Source of the DNA: Eucalyptus grandis
Taxonomy: Eukaryota; Streptophyta; Magnoliopsida; Myrtales; Myrtaceae
Length of the DNA stretch: 64,000 nucleotides
Assembly (NCBI RefSeq): GCF_016545825.1
Contig: NC_052616.1
Location: 37,872,192 to 37,936,191, forward strand
Direction: 5' to 3'
The notes under the pieces are model-generated. The model was not told where the DNA came from. It worked only from the letters and a program-made list of their open reading frames with translations, and searched no databases. A program made the translations under genes and the position numbers. Below are positions 1 to 12,861 of the stretch, one piece after another (the stretch's first letter is position 1; each line of letters begins with the position of its first letter).

Positions 1-733
1 CCGTTCAAAAATTGTTCTTGGGAACAGAAATAGAAAAAGAACTATTTCTATTATGGAGAAAAAATTTTGAACAAAATAACACGTTTGGTGACTACACAAA
101 ATTTCTGTTCTTGGAATTGAAAGAGAACAGAAACGTGTTTGGTAAACTTGTATTTTTTTTTTTTTGTTTCTTTCAATTTTTTAATATTGATATTATATTT
201 TTTCTTTTCTTCTTTTTTCTTTTTCTCTTTGGCCAGTCGCGGGCCATGGCGGTGGCTGGCGACCGGCTGGGCAACATTCGACGAGCTCGCCAAAGCCTCG
301 CCAAGCCAAGGTGACGCTGTCCTAGAGGTGGCCCGGCGAGGCCGAGCCTCACATGGCCATGGTTAGCCACGGCGAGGCTCAGGCACTCTAGGGGCCGGTG
401 ACGCTCCGATGAGGTCACCGACCCTCGTTTGGCCGGTCTCTAGCACTGGCCATATCCAAGGCCGGTGATCGGCAAAAGGAAGAAGAAGAAGAAGAAAAGA
501 AAGAGAAAAAATAATAAGAAAAATGAGAAGAAAAAACGAAAGAATAAAAAGTGTTTCTCCAAAGTGTTCCCGGGAACATGAAACAAGTTTTTTCTACTTT
601 TTGTTTATATTCTAAATTTATTCCCAAGAACAAAATTGTAAACAAATACATTTCCGTTCTTTTTTTGTTCCCCGGAATAAAAGAACAAAAATTGTGTTCC
701 ATGGAACAGAAACAAAAATTTACCAAACACTCC
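1..733. mobile_element. Non-autonomous DNA-transposon-like element with GC-rich core (left end at or beyond window start)
   Basis: The flanks are AT-rich and carry related inverted motifs. GTTTGG followed by ACTACACAAAATTTCTGTTC lies near 83-108, and the opposite end reads GGAACAGAAA...TTTACCAAACAC at 704-731. Between them is a GC-rich core (about 230-470) full of GGCCGG/GGCGAG motifs. A second element with the same plan lies at 29943-30558 plus 40201-40285. The right boundary is set by comparison with uninterrupted copies of the flanking repeat at 43088 and 51713, which resume at TTAAATGG. There is no transposase. The open frames here are frames through low-complexity sequence. The superfamily is not determined; hAT-like or MULE-like are both possible. 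Confidence 0.5.
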
Positions 734-1066
734 TTAAATGGTTAAGTAATAGACTATGCAGATGATAGAATGTGTAAATGATATTGTCCAAGTCTATACT
801 TGAAAGAACTAGAAGACAGACTCTTTGCTGAAGCTGAACTTATTCAAATTGTGTCCACACCTTAAGGCTAAATATGTTTGAAAGCAGAATATGTTCAGAC
901 TTACGTCCAAATTGTAAAGTCTACTTTAGACGGAAGACACTTAGACTTTATTTTTAATAGAACGCACTCAAATATTACATCTAGAACGAGACACAAGTTC
1001 AAAACGTAGCAGATTCAAAATGAAACATGTTTAGAACAAGACAACTTGATAAAAAGTAACACAAGC
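734..1066 (+). repeat. Family-B retroelement-derived repeat, left part
   Basis: This stretch is closely similar to 43088-43460 and 51713-52060: the same run from GAGTAATAGACTATGGAGATG through the CAGAACGAGACAC repeats to AACACAAGC. The other copies begin with TGTTGGAGAAATCTC, a copia-type LTR start, so it is probably part of a Sirevirus-like LTR. The copy is interrupted at 1066 by a solo LTR and continues at 4313. Confidence 0.6.
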
Positions 1067-4000
1067 TGTGACATTCGGACTTTTAAGTTCTGTTTTCAAT
1101 TGACTAAGTTGGGCTTTTCATCGATGCGCCTATAGTTCTTTTCCCTGAGCTGATCACTCACAGGATAACTAGTCTATCAGGTGAAGTTGTTAAGGAATCT
1201 AAGCACAATAGACTTGAGAGTTCAACTAGGAATCAACTGCTCGACCGTGCTAATCTGCAAAGGTCATTATACACCGTCAAAATCGATCAGAGACTGGAGA
1301 TAGGTCGATTTGACAGAGGTATATGATTAAGTGTGGGTGATTCCACCTAATTACAAAATTCTTGTCAATCGGTACTAGACCGATTTTTCTATTGTTTTGG
1401 TACCTTGTGTCCATATTTGAAACCTTAAGGTTTTCACGACAAGCGAGAGTCGCCAATGTGTCGAAGATGTACGATGTGGCTTGAGAATAATCAATCACGA
1501 GCAATTGCACTAAAAATTCCTAAAAGCTACTCCGTAGGTTAGGTCACGCTAAAATCGCGTCAGATTGAAATTAACCGTGAATTTGAACCCGATTTTAGAA
1601 ATTGAAAGTCCTGTCATGTCACGATTTATTTTAGGAACGTTGACTCATCATTTGAAGAATTTTCGAAGAGCTCAGGATTTTTACGGAAAATTAATTCGGA
1701 TGATTCAGAAAAGAAATGAAACTTGGAGGGGCCAAATTGAGGAGATTTTTGGCCTCCAATGTGAGCTACTTGGTGAAGGAAAATTGTGGAAATTATGTAG
1801 CCTTCCTTCACAGCTAATTTGGTCATCAAATTGGGGAAGTTTGTGATGAAATTGAAGTCCAATTGAGGGAAATTCCTGGGCTGGTATGGGGGTTGCAACA
1901 TTTGGCACCAAAATGAGTTATTTGTGGAAAAATTATATGCAATAAAGTAATAGGGGACCATGAGGATAGGCATGAAGACTTTTGGGGACCAAGAATGATG
2001 AATTTTAGATATTTCTTTGACTTTGAAGGCCTTGTTCTTTCTTTCTCTCTCTCTCTCTCCCCCTCCCCCTTCCTCCTTCATGCGAGCCCTCTTGCTTCCC
2101 CGAATCCAACTGCTTCGGTCTTCCTTCTCATTTTCCTTTCACGCTTATTTCCCCACACCACTAGCAAACTCATTCCTTCTCCATTTCCTTTTCTTTTTCA
2201 TTTTTCTTTCCTCCACTTCCTTCCATTTTGTTGTTGCACACCCTCACACCAACCATCCATTGCATCATCCAACATCACCATCATCATCTCACCCACCCAC
2301 TTCATCCCCCATCTCATGCCATCACCGACCAGCATCTCCACGCCCACTCCCCCAAGTAGTGACCGAATTCTACTACACCACCATCGGATGTCTCCCTCCA
2401 CCGATCCTTCCTTCACACTGCCACTCGCCCGTTCATCTCCCTCCCTTGTTCGTTTCTCTTCCATCTTCCCCAGCTTGCAGCCACATGTCCAGCATCAAAC
2501 CAAGCAGCCATCATCACCCACCGAAACAACTCCCCTCAACTTTGTCGCTTCAACCAGCTCTGGCCATGGATTACAACGCCTTTTCGGCCTTGTCCAGGCC
2601 TCCTTTGGCACCGTCGTAGGCCCAAGTTTTGGCCGCTATCGCTGTGAACTGGTTTTTTTTGCACTAAACTAGTGAGTTTATGTCCTAAATTCTCATTAAG
2701 GGACTAACGACATTTAAGGGGCATTTAGATTAATTTAAGATTGGATTAGTGTAGTTATTAGCTTGTTTAGTTGATTTAGGTTAGTTAAATTAGTGAATTA
2801 GGTAGTTAGAAATTGTAGTTAGATAGTTTATTATGTGGCATTGTAGTTAGAATGGTTAGGATAATTTAATTAGTTTAATAGGTGGTTAGATTAGCAATTT
2901 TTAGCCTAAGTATGCATTTATTGATTTAATTTGCATTATTTAATTATTTTTGTAATTTATTTATTTATTTATTTATCTTCTAGAAATTATACCAGGATGG
3001 TCGGTGACTAGAATTTCGTGCTAATTGTCATGATGTGGTTGAATTATGCAATTGAGCACTACTTTGTGTCATTTGATGCTAAGTGTTAAATTTTGAATTA
3101 TTATTCCAAAAATATGAGATTTCTATTTTTAATAAGAAAATACCAGGTGTTGGGTTTTGACATCAAAAATGTTTTTAGGTACTATATTAAATAGTGAGAT
3201 TTTTAAAAGGAAGAATATCAATTTTTCTGGTTTGATCCCACCGTGTACCCACACACAACTATTTTCACTAGGTATTTTTAATACGAATAAAATAGGCCAA
3301 GCACATTATTTTAAATGAGGCATTTGAGTGCAATGCACGATATCCTTGACCGGGATTGGATGTGCGTGTGATGGTTAAGAGAGCCCGTCACCTGATGCGC
3401 GTTGGGTGGACGATGTTCCAATGTGGAAAGTACTAGACAATGGATTCCGGTTATAGTAGAAACTCGACCGATGCTCCTATGTGGAAAGCCCTGGACAACG
3501 AATACCGGTCGTAGCAGAAGCTCGACCGATGCTTCTATGTGGAAAGTCGTCTTGAGGTAGACGTTGTCGTGCTCGATGGTGCGAGACAATGCCTGGTTAC
3601 GCCGGAAGACCACTGTGTGACGAGTAGATCGTGCTTGTGTGGGTAGTAATCAATTGGAACACATGATTGATTGATTTGATGCGCTTGATTACTGGATCAA
3701 AATGTGTGGCACGGTATGAGATGTGTCATAACGATTTGACCTTATAATTGGGGCTCTTGTGATTGATTGAGCTATGTGAGACATTCCAATTGATGTGTAC
3801 GTTTATTATATGCATCTGTGATATGAACTGTGCTAACATGCTAGAAGGGACTGAGGCAAGGTGAGTCTCATTGGTTGTGTGGCTATGTTATTGTGTGGTT
3901 AGGATGCTCCTAGGTGTATTATCTTCCTAATCATAGTTTAGGGTGTGAACTCACTAAGATTTATATCTCACCCCATCATGGGTTATCCTTTTCAGGTCCC

Positions 4001-4312
4001 TAGTGTGAAGAACCCGGGGCTTGAGGCGGAAAGGTCAAGAGCATAGGTGGCCTAGAGGTTTCTTTTCGAGATAGACCTCTTGTACATAGATCTTAGAGTT
4101 GGCCTCTATGTGTAAACTAGATTGGTTATAAAAGTGTGTTTGATTTGAAATTAGTTGTCCTGCTTTTCTATTACATGTTTGTCGTGGTTAAGGGATTAGT
4201 AATTTGCTTCCACATGTGCATTAAAATGGTTGGGTCGGCGACGTGTCTTGGGACGTCGCAATTTTATTGACCACCGAGGGATGGGCACACACTTGAGGTT
4301 CGGGGCATGACA
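1067..4312 (+). mobile_element. Solo LTR, Ty3/gypsy Tekay-like (3.25 kb)
   Basis: The sequence begins TGTGACATTC and ends GGGGCATGACA. The flanks CAAGC (1062-1066) and TAAGC (4313-4317) look like a 5-bp target-site duplication with one change; the unoccupied site at 52048 reads ACACAAGCCCC. The left end matches other Tekay-like LTRs here (the GGGCTTTTC...GCCTATGGTC block and GATCACTCAC). The right end matches 11412-11495 (GACGTGTC..GGGA..GTCGCAATTTT). No internal region is attached, so LTR-LTR recombination is the likely origin. A pyrimidine-rich tract (2035-2240) and a TTTA microsatellite (about 2950-2975) are inside. No gene. Confidence 0.8.
3406..3560 (+). repeat. Short tandem array inside the LTR (about 60-bp unit, 2.5 copies)
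   Basis: The unit CGATG(C/T)TCC(A/T)ATGTGGAAAG...ACTCGAC repeats from about 3410, with breaks near 3467 and 3528. It lies upstream of the conserved GTGTCATAACG/CCTTATAAT block (3728-3752), the same slot in which related LTRs carry different arrays. Confidence 0.6.
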
Positions 4313-4651
4313 TAAGCTCCAAACATATAACACCTAGTGATCTGGTTTGAATTCTATATCAATATATATTTGATTAACTCAATCTAATTGATTCACAATT
4401 AGATCTTCAAAATAAGAATTTTCTAAATAGAGAAGCTCTACTTATGGAAACCAAGATTATGTTTTTATATGTTGCTCTAATGAAATGGAAGGGTCCAAAT
4501 TCATGGATACTAAAAAGGAAATGAGTTCATGGCAAGAAATTCTATAAGGGAAGAATGATTGCGAATCTATGCAAATCATGGTGTAGTCAGAAAAGTATCT
4601 CATGCGAAGATTGGTAATAATCATTTTTTAATCAATGATATATTTCAAAGA
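4313..4651 (+). repeat. Family-B retroelement-derived repeat, right part
   Basis: This continues the repeat broken at 1066. It matches 43450-43785 and 52048-52372 (CCAAACATAT, then GATTTGATTAACTCAATC, then GGGTCCAAATTCATGG, then AATCATTTTTTAATCAATG). It stops after TATTTCAAAGA, where the 4652 LTR begins; the other copies continue as TATTTCAA(T/A)CATATACC. Confidence 0.6.
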
Positions 4652-5402
4652 TGTGACATCTTGAATTTTGACCCCGTCTCGATAAAATGAAATGGGCTTT
4701 TCACCAATGTGCCTTTGGTCATTTTTCTCGAAGTGAATCACTCACGAGTTAACTAACCATTAGGTGAAGCAGTTAAGGGATACAACCGTGGTAAAATCCC
4801 TAAAAGCTACCCAGTAGGTTGGATTGGACTAAAATCACATGCAGTTGATTTTAACCACGAAATTGAACTCGGTTTCAGAAATCGAACGTTCGAGTGTGTC
4901 ACAATTTATTTTTATGATCTCGTCTCATCTTTTGAAGAAATTCCGTTGAGCTGGGAACTTTTATGAAAAATCAAAATTTGGCAAATTTAAACCAAGGAAT
5001 TTCAGAGGGGCATTTTAAAGTGGATTTTTGGCCTTCAAAATGAGTGTGTTGGTGAGAGAAATTATGGAATTCGTTTGGGTACCTTTGAGTGAATTTTTTG
5101 CCACCAAATCGTTTTGTTTTATGGAGCAAATGGTAGAGATTCGTACGGCAGCTTCAAGAAGATAAATTGGTCACCAAATTGAATTAATTGGTGAGGAAAT
5201 TGAGAGAAAAGGGCTGGAAATTCGTATGATCACATTGGCTGCCATTTTTGGCTACGAAATTGGGTTGTTTTGTGAAGCTTTGGAAAAAAATTAACCATTG
5301 GGTGGCATATTGACTTCCTTGGGTTGAATTAGAGAAACTTTAGGCCATCAAATTGAATTAAATGGTTGGGAAAATAAAGGAAATTTGTAGGGATGCTGAA
5401 GG

Positions 5403-8400
5403 TGTGGCATCCGAGAATCTCGACAACCCGAAATATTTACTTTTGAAGAAAAAGGAAATTCATCTTTGAATGGCCATATGGACAATTGCACCAACAGCCA
5501 CATTATTTTATCTCTTGGACCGAACCTCCTATGTACATTGTCGCGACCCTGTGCAGCCTTGCCGATTTCTTTCTCCACACATGGGTTTCAGTCATGTACT
5601 TGTACATGAAGCAAATTGATTATAGGAATATTAATTGATTTCTATGGAAACCAAAATGCCTTATAATTGTACATAAATTATGGGCTTAAATTTGAAGATC
5701 ATGGGCCATTTAATTTGGACCTTGTGGCCTCAAATTTTCGGGCCCAAGCAGGCCCAAGAAGCCTCCAAGTTTGTTGACCAAAAGGGGGGGGGGGAACTGG
5801 ATAGAGGAGACCACACCACCCTCCACTTGTCCTTTCCTTGAAGCCACTTGTCACTTGCATGCAAAAAAAAATTCACAAATCAATTAATCAAGAAAGCAAA
5901 AGCATTCGGATGGAGCAAGTGAGAGGGGGAGACCGAGAGAGTGAGCGGGTGAGCAAGTGAGAGAGAGAGAGAGTTCGAGCGAGAGAGTGAGCGCGCGGGT
6001 GTGAGCCGTGAGTGAGGAAGAGGAGGATCACTTTCCACCATGTGCAAGTTGCTGCCGCCGTCGCCACCGATATTCATCGCCGTCAAGCCAAGCTGAGACC
6101 CCCCAAGCCCCTGTTTTTGCTTGCATTCAAGTAGAAGAATTAGAGGCAACTGAAAGTTCACTGATCTATGTGTTGCATGCTGCAATTTTCTGGTGAAATG
6201 CTGGTAGATGTGACAAAATGCAGAATAGGAAGCTACATGTTGAGTTTTTGGATGATTGAGATGAAGATTGAGTGTTATTCTATGGAGAACTAAATGTTTT
6301 GTTGCTGTGCAGTGTTAGATTGAGCTCGACAGAACTAGATTGAAGTTAGAAATCATTGCTTGTTGTTTGTGAGTCTTGCTTGTCTCGAAAATTGAGTGTG
6401 AGATGGCTGTGTGGATGGAGCAAGGAGAGAAAAGGGTTGCCGAGGGAAAGGATGTGGTATATGTTGAGATGAGTGAGTTTAGGGATGAATGTAGGCTTTG
6501 AGCCGAACTGTGGAAGGTTTCTCTATTAATAAGAACTTGCTGAAAGTGTTCTTAGATGCTGTGGAAGAGACTTGAAGTGCTGTAGGATAGATTGGTAGAG
6601 AAAAAAATGGTTGGACTGAGCTAGAAATGAAGAAAACCATACATGAAGATTCTGTTTTAGAGGAGTATGGATAGAAAGTCTTGTTATTGGCGTCGCTTTG
6701 ATTTATAATGATGAAAATAAGGAAAGAAACCATTTTATTTAAATATTACACCTATCAGATTGAGTTAGACGTCTAAATATAGCCATATGAATGTGAAAAC
6801 ATGAAGATAGGAGTGAATCTATTGAAGCCAGTACTCTGTTTTGTAGAGAACAGCTTGACCTTTGATGATTCCGTGAATTTTCTGTAATTTTATAGATAGA
6901 ATTGGACTTCAAACCCTGAATTAAAGTTGTAGGATACATATTTAGGAATAACATATCAAAATTTGAGGACAAACGAACAAGATTTAGTTGGTGAAACGAA
7001 TTTTCTTCTGTAGGTACTGAATATGAAAGTTACTGCAGAATTTTGAAGGAAACAGCAAACTATTACTCTTTATACACAACGAATTTGACTTAGTGTCCTT
7101 CACGAAATTTCTTTATTTTGGTTTCATATATAACATATCAAAATTTCAGAATTTTCTAAGTTCATTTGGGAATTATTCCGAAATTTTTTTACCAGAACTG
7201 TGCATTTTAATGATTAAGCTGTTTTCTTTAAAATTTGCACAAATTGTCCCAATGATGAGTATATCTTGAATTGTTATGTGACATGATGATAATGGCATTG
7301 GCATATCATGCAATATTGAGATTTGATGAAGTATTCTTGGGACATCTTGTTATTGCATTGAAAGGTGTTTTTGGAAATTAAGATGTTAATTGTTGCCGTT
7401 GGACCCTCGGGTCAACAATGCCTTGGGAGTCAGGATGCCCAAAGGATTGAATGAGTTGATGCCTTGTGGATGCCCGATGGCCCTAAGTGGCTGAATGCTG
7501 GAGGTCTTTCCTCGGGAGCTTCGGGATGCCCAATTGTATGCTAGTCAGTACGTAAATCCGGAGGGCCGGGATAACCATTTTCATGATGAGTCTCAGAGGG
7601 TTCCTCATGATGGCAAGTGGGGTACGAGATGCCTGGAGGTGTGGTACGGTCTAGATTACCGGTGACCCTAGTGGCTGAATGCCAAAGGCTTTCGTGATGC
7701 CAGGGTGGATGCGAATGCCCGAAGGGACGCGAACATTGGTCCTTCGGGGGATGAAACCTTTTGAATGATAAAATGGATGATTCTACTATGTGTGTATGTG
7801 GTCTGGTTATAGGATTAAGTTGTATGGCATGGAATGAGACATGTCATTACAGTTTAGCCCTATGATCGGGACTTGTGTAACTGGACATGAGGTGTTTTGA
7901 TCCTTTGAAATTGCATTTGCCACTACATTGAAGAATTTCATGACTTTGATGCATACTTATCATTTGGTTACCTATTTTTGTCTATCTTGCATGAATCTGG
8001 ATATTGATGGTAATGCTTGATATAGTTTGACAAATCTTTTACTACTTAGTGGCTGTACTCACCCCATTTGGGGACTAACATTTTAGATTAAATATGCATC
8101 TATTTCCTGTCACTCGCGGCACTTTTTATGGTGTCCCAGTCGACGTTGAGTGCATGTGTTCAAAGCACACTCATGTAAGGATTCGAGGATTGGTTTTCAT
8201 TCGAGTACGGGTTCTAGTCATGTATGACGTCGGTTTACCTTATGGCCCCGTGGTTCAGGAGTTTCTATCGGTGCACGTTCGACGTGATGGGATCATGCTA
8301 GGGATATTGTCACCGTCGCCAGCCAATGGACCGGGCTGGATATGATTGTGTGTGACGAGTAGCAGATGAAACTTTTTGGACTGCCGGCACCGCCTGATAG

Positions 8401-8752
8401 ACTTTTACATATGGAAAGGAAAGCTGAGGGAAGGTCGAGTTATCTTTTGTTATGTAGCCAGGTATAAAAAACCACGGCAAATTTTGGTGTACCAACTTAT
8501 GATGTCTATCAAGCTTATGTAAATAAAAGTGTCCGGCTTAACTTATAAAACTGTCTAGTGGGTGTGCATCATTTCAAAAATTTTGGGATAGAGAGATGTG
8601 ATTTTTTGCTTCCGCTATACATTTATAAACTGCGCAAGAACCGATCTAAAAGTTTATAAACCCCCGGGATTTATAGACCTTCAGGTCTTGTAAGAGAGAT
8701 AAACGAGCTGTGACGACTTAAACGGATTGGGGGTTGTTCGAGGGGTGCCACA
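5403..8752 (+). mobile_element. Nested solo LTR (3.35 kb, Ty3-type)
   Basis: It begins TGTGGCATCC and ends GGGTGCCACA. The flanks GAAGG (5398-5402) and AAAGG (8753-8757) fit a 5-bp target-site duplication with one change; the sister 3' LTR at about 15601-15612 reads CTAAAGGTGTCATC with no insertion. Inside are a GAGA-rich stretch (about 5935-5995), a G10 run (5785-5794), repeats built on GATGCCC (7395-7750), and a block (7826-7880) resembling the candidate core promoter of the other LTRs. The short open frames at 6008 and 8094 show no recognisable protein. Confidence 0.8.
7395..7750 (+). repeat. Irregular GATGCCC-based repeats in the nested solo LTR
   Basis: Phrases such as GGATGCCC, GAATGCC(C/A) and GCTGAATGC recur about every 30-60 bp, with TAAGTGGCTGAATGCTGGAGG and TAGTGGCTGAATGCCAAAGG as the clearest pair. 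They occupy the same relative LTR slot as arrays in related elements. Confidence 0.45.
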
Positions 8753-10392
8753 AAAGGGGTCTTCTTTGGCATTCAATTTGGCTTATTAAAGAAGCTTTGG
8801 GAGGGAAAAGGTGGCTGTTGGATAGAGGTTGGACTTTGGTGGCTACACTCAAGTATTTAGGATATTTAAGGTGGACTTTGAAGGCTCTTTGTCCCCCCTT
8901 TGTTCCCCCTACAAAGCTGCTGTTGTTTCTTCTTCTTCTTCTTCGGCTTCTTCTTCGTTTTTCAACCTCTGGATTCACCATTTTTTTCTTTGTCCTTACT
9001 GCAACTCATAAGCAAAACTAGAGAACCAGCTTAAGCCAACTCAGCCAAGCCAGCTAGCCCTTGCACCAAAACCACCAGCGCCCACCGAAGCTACCACTCG
9101 CTCGCAACCAGCCCTTGCTGTCCGCTCGAGCCACTCGCGTTCCGTCTAGCCGCGGACAAGGCTGCTAGTCACAGCCACCTCCATCTACCACTCCGCCATC
9201 CCTCCTTAAGCCAGCCACCTCAGCCAGCAGTTAGCATCATCCAAGCCCTCTTGACCAGCCCATCAACCAGCTCTTCTCAACCTTCAACCGAACCATTTTT
9301 CCAATGCGAGTAGTGGACTTGTTGGTTGTTTTTCAATACCTTCCGAGGCTCCTTTGGGGCCGCCATAGGCATGGGATCTCACCACCTTCGTGCCGCCATC
9401 GTTGTGAACCTGTTTGCTTGCTAATCCGGTGAGTTAACTCCATAATCCTTTATTAGGTTGTTAATTGCGCTTAGGGGGTTAGATTAGTGTTAATTAGTTT
9501 AGTTAGATTAGTACTAAGTGAGATCAGCCTTAAGAGGGATTAGTGCTAATCTAGAATGGTTAAATTAGCCTTAAGATGGATTAGTGTTGATCAAATGAGT
9601 TAGATTAGCACTAATGATGATATATTAGTCCAATTCAGTAGACTTTTTGCAGATCCGGTTTCTGGACCCTCATCGTTTGCCATTTTTGTGGATCGAAATG
9701 TGCTAAGATTTTGAGGTCCATTCCATATTGAAAATGTTTTAGACATCTTCAGCTATAACATATATGTTTCCCAAGATTTAATGGATTTTAAAAGAGTATC
9801 ATTTCAACTTCGTTAAAAACAAATAGAACCCCTATTTTTGCTAGAACTAGTGACCTTTTGGGATTCAATGGATTTTCATTAACTCTTAACGTTTGAATTT
9901 CTAAATGGTTTCTTCATGAAATTTCTTTTTCATATCTTTAAGTTTAACATACTCAAATTGCAGATCAAATGGACATGTTTTGAACCTCGAAGCAAACTAA
10001 TTTTGGAAAACGGACTTTCTGCAAACGGACCTAGTTTTTATACTAGAAACGAACTTGTTTGATTAGGTTTCTAAATTTGAACTTAGTGACGCACCAGTGG
10101 ACCATTTCTACCAGTCAAGGTTGGTTTTGGTTTTGTGGTGTTCTTGATGCAATGCTTGCTGGTTTGCCCATATTTCATGATATGATTGGTTTGTGACATG
10201 CTTGGAACTTGTGCATGATGATGTGTAAATGGTTGTGCCATGGCGATGATTTATGGTCATGGCAAAAGATGACTGTTGAAGGGTAGTACGTGAATATGTG
10301 ATAATGTGAGGACTAATGAAAGATGAGGTGATGTGTTGAGGCAATCACATGTGTTGTGTTGAGGAAACCGACGGGTTATGAGAAGGTAAAGA

Positions 10393-10845
10393 GCTAAGTG
10401 TTACATGGTGACTTGAGTCACATGTAACCCACCTCTAGAACCTTGTACCGTTGCTTATTGTAGTCAGGGACTAAGTGCTACATGGTGAACTGAGTCACAT
10501 GGGAGCCACCTCTAGAGCTTTGTACTACTGTCTTTCATAGTTGAGGGCTAAGTGCTACACGATAAAGAGACTTCGTGGGAGCCACCTCTAGAACCTTGTA
10601 CTATTGTTATTTGTGGAAAATGACTAAGTGCTACATGACGAAGAAACTTCATGTGAGTCACATCTAGAACCTTGAGCTATTGCTTATTGTGGTCAGGGAC
10701 TAAGTAATACATGACAATGTGACTTCGTGAGAGCCACCTCTAGAACCTTGTACAATTGCTTATTGTGGTTAAGGACTAAGTGCCACACGATAACAGAACT
10801 TCGTGGGGGTCACCTTTAAAATCTTGAGTTTGAATACTTGAATTT
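10393..10845 (+). repeat. Tandem array, six units of about 77 bp, in the 5' LTR
   Basis: Each unit reads roughly GGGACTAAGTGCTACA...GGGAGCCACCTCTAGAACCTTGTAC...TTGTGGTC. Six consecutive, diverged copies are visible. The partner 3' LTR has only the start of the first unit (about 29368-29407) before it is truncated. The array lies just upstream of the conserved TGTCATAACG block, a position where LTR retrotransposons often carry U3 enhancer repeats. Confidence 0.7.
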
Positions 10846-11508
10846 GAATATTAAGTGTGGATTGAACCATCAGTAGGAGATATCCATGCTTAATTATGGG
10901 ATGAAATTGTGCGGCACGAAATGGGACGTGTCATAACGATTTAGCCTTATAATCAAGATCTCTGTGAATTATTTGATGAATGATATGATGCGTTCAAGTT
11001 ATTATATGCATTTACCATGTGCATTTTTTTTTTTAGAAGCATTAATGTGCAGGAAGATGCTGAGACGAGGTAAGTCATGAGTGGTGCATGTTTAGGATGC
11101 CTCTGAATGAATTCTCGTCCTAATTAGGGTTTAGAGTGTTGACTCACTGAGATTTATTCTCACCCTATCATTGTTTACAATTTTTCAGGTCCCTAGAATG
11201 GAAGATCCGTAGTCCGAGGTGGAAGGGTCCAGAGTTTTGGTGGTTTGGTAGTTTCTTTTGAGACGAGACCTATGTGTATAGACTGGTAGGACCGACTTGC
11301 TATGTTTATAAAGTTTGGTTCATGAAAAATGGTTGTCTCTGCTTTTACTATCCCATGTTTGATGGTTGCCTAGGGTTTATTTAATTTGCTTTTTCATGTG
11401 CATCTAATAAAAAAGGTTGGTGACACGTCCTAGGAACATCGCAATTTAGTCGACCGCCAAGGGATGTGCGCATGCTCGAGGTTCCGGGCATGACATCCCC
11501 GCCCGAAG

Positions 11509-11520
11509 TAGTTTCAGAGT
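11509..11520 (+). other. Primer-binding-site remnant (tRNA-iMet type)
   Basis: TAGTTTCAGAGT sits 13 bp after the LTR end and resembles TGGTATCAGAGC, the complement of the initiator tRNA-Met 3' end. The related minus-strand element keeps a perfect copy at 61384-61395 at nearly the same spacing. Confidence 0.5.
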
Positions 11521-11705
11521 TGGTCAATGTTTGGAGTGATAAGATGCGATCGGTATTGGGATAGTTAGTAGGAAGGACTTTCTTCTTATGCTAATGCATG
11601 TGATTGAATAGCTGATCAGTAGATTGTTGGTGTGGGTCGCTCAGTTTTCTAATTCTGTGTGGAATTGAGAAGCAGGTTTTGTAGAGATCTTGTAAGGTAA
11701 GCGAT

Positions 11706-12861
11706 TTGGAGCCGAGGACTCCTCAGAAGAGGAGCGTTGCGCCAGCCTCTCGAGGTAGGACGTCGACTAGGGTTGGTGCTCGAGATAAAGTGCATGATCA
11801 GGCTAGTGCGAGTGAGAGAGTACTGTCGCAGGCCAGTATTAGTGTAACAGCACCTGGCGATCCTAGAATGGATGGGATCGTGCAGGCGCTCAAGACTTAG
11901 GGGAATCTGATAGGGCAACAAGTTTAGAATCAAGCTTTCGTTGCTGCTATTGCAGCCACACCAGTTAGAGTACAAACTAGGAATATGATCGAGGAGAGAC
12001 TGATGCATAAGTTGGTAGGGTAATTTCTAAAGCTGAACCCACCGAGGTTCTTAGGAGCGAGCGATCCCGAGGCCACAACCCTCTGGATCCAAGATTTAAA
12101 GAAGGCCTTCCCATTGCTAAGGTGCTCGGAAGAAGACAAGGTTATCCTTGCAGTTTATCAGTTGTAGGGCAATACAAGTACTTGGTAGAGGGCCACCGAA
12201 GAGAGTGATCCCAGAAGGCGTGGTTCCAATGTGGAATGCCTTCCTTGAAGCTTTTAATGGGAAATACTTCTCTGATAATGCCAAGGAAAAGAAGATGTAG
12301 GAATTCCAGTGCCTTCGTCAGGGTCTAATGTCTATAGACCAATACAAGGAAAAATTTGCTGAGCTATCATAGTATGCTCCCAGATTGATAGAGGATTCGG
12401 CAGACAGAGCTAGAAGGTTCAGGAATGGCCTCAGATCGAAGCCAAAGAATCCATTGGTGCCGTTTAATCTAAAGGATTACAACAATTTGTATGAAATGGC
12501 AGAGTTGATCGAGAGAAACCTGAATGAACGAGCCACCAAATTTGAGTCGCGATTCAGGTCCAACAGAGATGGAAATTGGTTTGAGAAGAAGCCGGTGATT
12601 GGAAGAAGATATCCCATTCTGCCTAATAGAAAGGATGGGATTGGAAAGTCAGTGCGCAACTCGAACGACGTGTGTCGTTTCTATAGGAAAAGACATGGTT
12701 CAGCTCAATGTTATACCAGGACGGGAGCTTATTTTAAATGTGGCCAGCACGGCCACCGGTTCATGGATTGTCTACGTAGGAAGATGGGACCACAGCAGCT
12801 ACTACTGCTGCCACCAATGGGACAAAACATAGAGAATGCACCACAGATAGGACGCCACTAG
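11706..12861 (+). pseudogene. Degenerate gag of the Tekay-like Ty3 element
   Basis: Translation gives a capsid-type gag broken by stop codons, for example after QALKT near 11900, at 12022 and near 12370. Recognisable stretches are PPRFLGASDPE, LRQGLMSIDQYKEKFAELS and APRLIEDSADRARRFRNGL. Near the end is a zinc-knuckle relic, YFKCGQHGHRFMDC. The usual first cysteine of the CX2CX4HX4C motif is replaced by tyrosine. Family members package element RNA in the cytoplasm; this copy cannot make a full protein. PBS and LTR lie upstream, and RT fragments follow after about 400 bp. Confidence 0.75.

Larger units (their letters stand above)
4652..11495 (+). repeat. 5' LTR of the Tekay-like element (interrupted)
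   Basis: It starts TGTGACATCTTG and ends CCGGGCATGACA. The LTR proper is about 3.5 kb once the solo LTR at 5403-8752 is removed. It contains the conserved GTGTCATAACGATTTAGCC/TTATAATC block (10930-10954) and, upstream of that, a six-unit tandem array. No host gene is visible. Confidence 0.75.

Noticed and set aside
1995..2672. 225-codon Ser/Pro-rich open frame
   Set aside because: It lies in the pyrimidine-rich part of a solo LTR, starts at no conserved site, and has an equally open overlapping frame (2017-2619). No domain.
8094..8345. 83-codon frame in a solo LTR
   Set aside because: No domain and no counterpart in related LTRs.
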